This document shows positions 29,729-30,499 of a DNA stretch of 30,499 nt, in pieces. This DNA is from DAIDJM01 sp964250215. GTDB lineage: Bacteria > Pseudomonadota > Alphaproteobacteria > Acetobacterales > Acetobacteraceae. The stretch lies in NCBI GenBank assembly GCA_964250215.1, contig CAXUEX010000015.1, forward strand, positions 1-30,499, written 5' to 3'. The translations under genes and the position numbers were made by a program. The notes beneath the pieces are model-generated. The model saw nothing but the letters and a program-made list of their open reading frames with translations. It ran no database searches and was not told where the DNA came from. Each line of letters starts with the position of its first letter. Within the stretch, counting starts at the first letter, position 1.

Positions 29729-30499
29729 GTGTTTCGATGCCGATAATGGGCCGCCGCGCCGCCTTGCTGGGTTTCGCCGCCGCCGCCACGCTCGGCCGCG
29801 CTGCGCTGGCGCTGGGTAACGCGCCCACCGAAAACCGCCTGGTGATCGTGCTGCTGCGCGGCGCGCTGGATGGGCTTTCCGCCGTTCAGCCGTACGGCGA
29901 TGCCGATTTCGCCGGGCTGCGCGGCCCGCTTGCGCTGCCCGGCCCCGGCCAGCCGAGCGGCGTGCTCGATCTCGGCGGCTTTTACGGCCTGCATCCTGCG
30001 CTCGCCAATCTGCACGCCATGTATGCCGCCGGTGACGCGCTCATCCTGCACGCCGTGGCCGGGCATTACCGCAGCCGCAGCCATTTCGAAGCCCAGGATT
30101 ATCTGGAATCCGGCGCCGACCAGCGCCTGGCCAGCGGCTGGCTGAACCGGGCGGTCGCTTCGATGCCCGCGAACCGCGATCTGGCATTGGCGCTTGGCCT
30201 CACCACCCCATTGCTGCTGCGCGGGCCCGCGGCGGTGGAAGCCTGGGCGCCGGAACATTTCGCGCAACCGAGTGCCGATCTGTATGCGAGACTTGCGGCG
30301 ATCACGGCAGCCGATCCGGTTATCGGCCCCGCATTGCAGGAAGGCCTGCGGCAGCGAGGGCAGAACGCCGATGCCGCCGATCCCGCCGCGCACGGCACGG
30401 TGCTGCTCGCCGAAGCCGCCGGCCGGCTGCTCGCGTCGCCGCAGGGGCCACGTGTCGCCGTGCTGGAAATGGGCGGGTGGGACACGCACGCCGCCCAGC
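29725..30499 (+). CDS. DUF1501 domain-containing protein, 3' end beyond the window
   Basis: The N-terminal 258 codons of a DUF1501 protein. The N-terminus MSVSMPIMGRRAALLGFAAA carries a twin-arginine-like GRRAALLGF followed by a hydrophobic core, so Tat export is plausible. Downstream segments match the family: RLVIVLLRGALDGLSAVQPY, LHPALANLHAMYAAGDALIL, HAVAGHYRSRSHFEAQDYLE with a His/Ser-rich site, and the final VLEMGGWDTHA, which is the conserved DUF1501 core. It starts at ATG 29725 overlapping the DUF1800 stop by 4 bases, so the two are translationally coupled. DUF1501 belongs to a superfamily related to alkaline-phosphatase-like sulfatases. Confidence 0.92.
   Translation, partial: MSVSMPIMGRRAALLGFAAAATLGRAALALGNAPTENRLVIVLLRGALDGLSAVQPYGDADFAGLRGPLALPGPGQPSGVLDLGGFYGLHPALANLHAMYAAGDALILHAVAGHYRSRSHFEAQDYLESGADQRLASGWLNRAVASMPANRDLALALGLTTPLLLRGPAAVEAWAPEHFAQPSADLYARLAAITAADPVIGPALQEGLRQRGQNADAADPAAHGTVLLAEAAGRLLASPQGPRVAVLEMGGWDTHAAQ

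Overview
The window is GC-rich, densely coded chromosomal DNA with short intergenic gaps, many 4-base stop/start overlaps and frequent GTG starts. The gene families suggest an alphaproteobacterium, most likely near Acetobacteraceae/Rhodospirillales; this is inferred from family content and style, because no rRNA or other phylogenetic marker was available to test it. I see no tRNA, rRNA, CRISPR array, intact insertion sequence or prophage.

Layout. 1-192: N-terminal part of an unknown minus-strand gene cut by the window edge, then a gap with a REP-like palindrome and a 12-bp direct repeat. 425-2805 (minus): mmsA-mmsB, the last steps of valine degradation. 2927-5352 (plus): two tandem class I aminotransferases. 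5441-7171: a PAS-like/degenerate GGDEF/EAL cyclic-di-GMP protein. 7190-8073 (minus): a 60-aa unknown protein and a YceI-family exported protein. 8248-9537: an acetyl-CoA hydrolase/CoA-transferase, overlapping tail to tail with a MarR regulator. 10029-10319: a 96-aa unknown protein. 10342-15771 (minus): a YihY/BrkB membrane protein downstream of a seven-gene Mrp-type cation/proton antiporter operon. 15850-16850: recX and a DUF985 cupin gene, convergent. 17071-20091 (plus): tatA, then mtnB-mtnD-mtnC-msrB-msrC. 20238-24225: a secreted S53 peptidase and a secreted protein of unknown function. 24275-25881 (minus): a MAPEG protein and a methyltransferase. 26091-28181 (minus): an EF-G paralogue standing alone. 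28391-30499: a DUF1800/DUF1501 pair, the second cut by the window end.

How the genes work together. The antiporter operon runs E-F-G-(MbhD-like)-(MbhE-like+MnhB)-C-D. That is the order of the antiporter module of archaeal membrane-bound hydrogenase (mbhA-H). Here it has no NuoL-like MrpA half and no hydrogenase genes. The operon is interrupted only between subunits C and D, by one 54-bp palindrome and three tandem 47-bp palindromes. The mtn/msr operon joins three methionine-salvage enzymes to repair enzymes for protein-bound and free methionine sulfoxide, which reads as a sulfur-conservation and oxidative-repair unit.

The most unusual non-coding signals are three: the palindrome cluster inside the antiporter operon, with a related copy that forms the stop codon of the EF-G gene; a strong minus-strand intrinsic terminator only 12 bases upstream of the cupin start codon, suggesting an attenuator or an unannotated small RNA; and an imperfect REP-like element near the left edge. 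I did not find a wholly new multi-gene system. The antiporter arrangement and the terminator-leader are the best leads.
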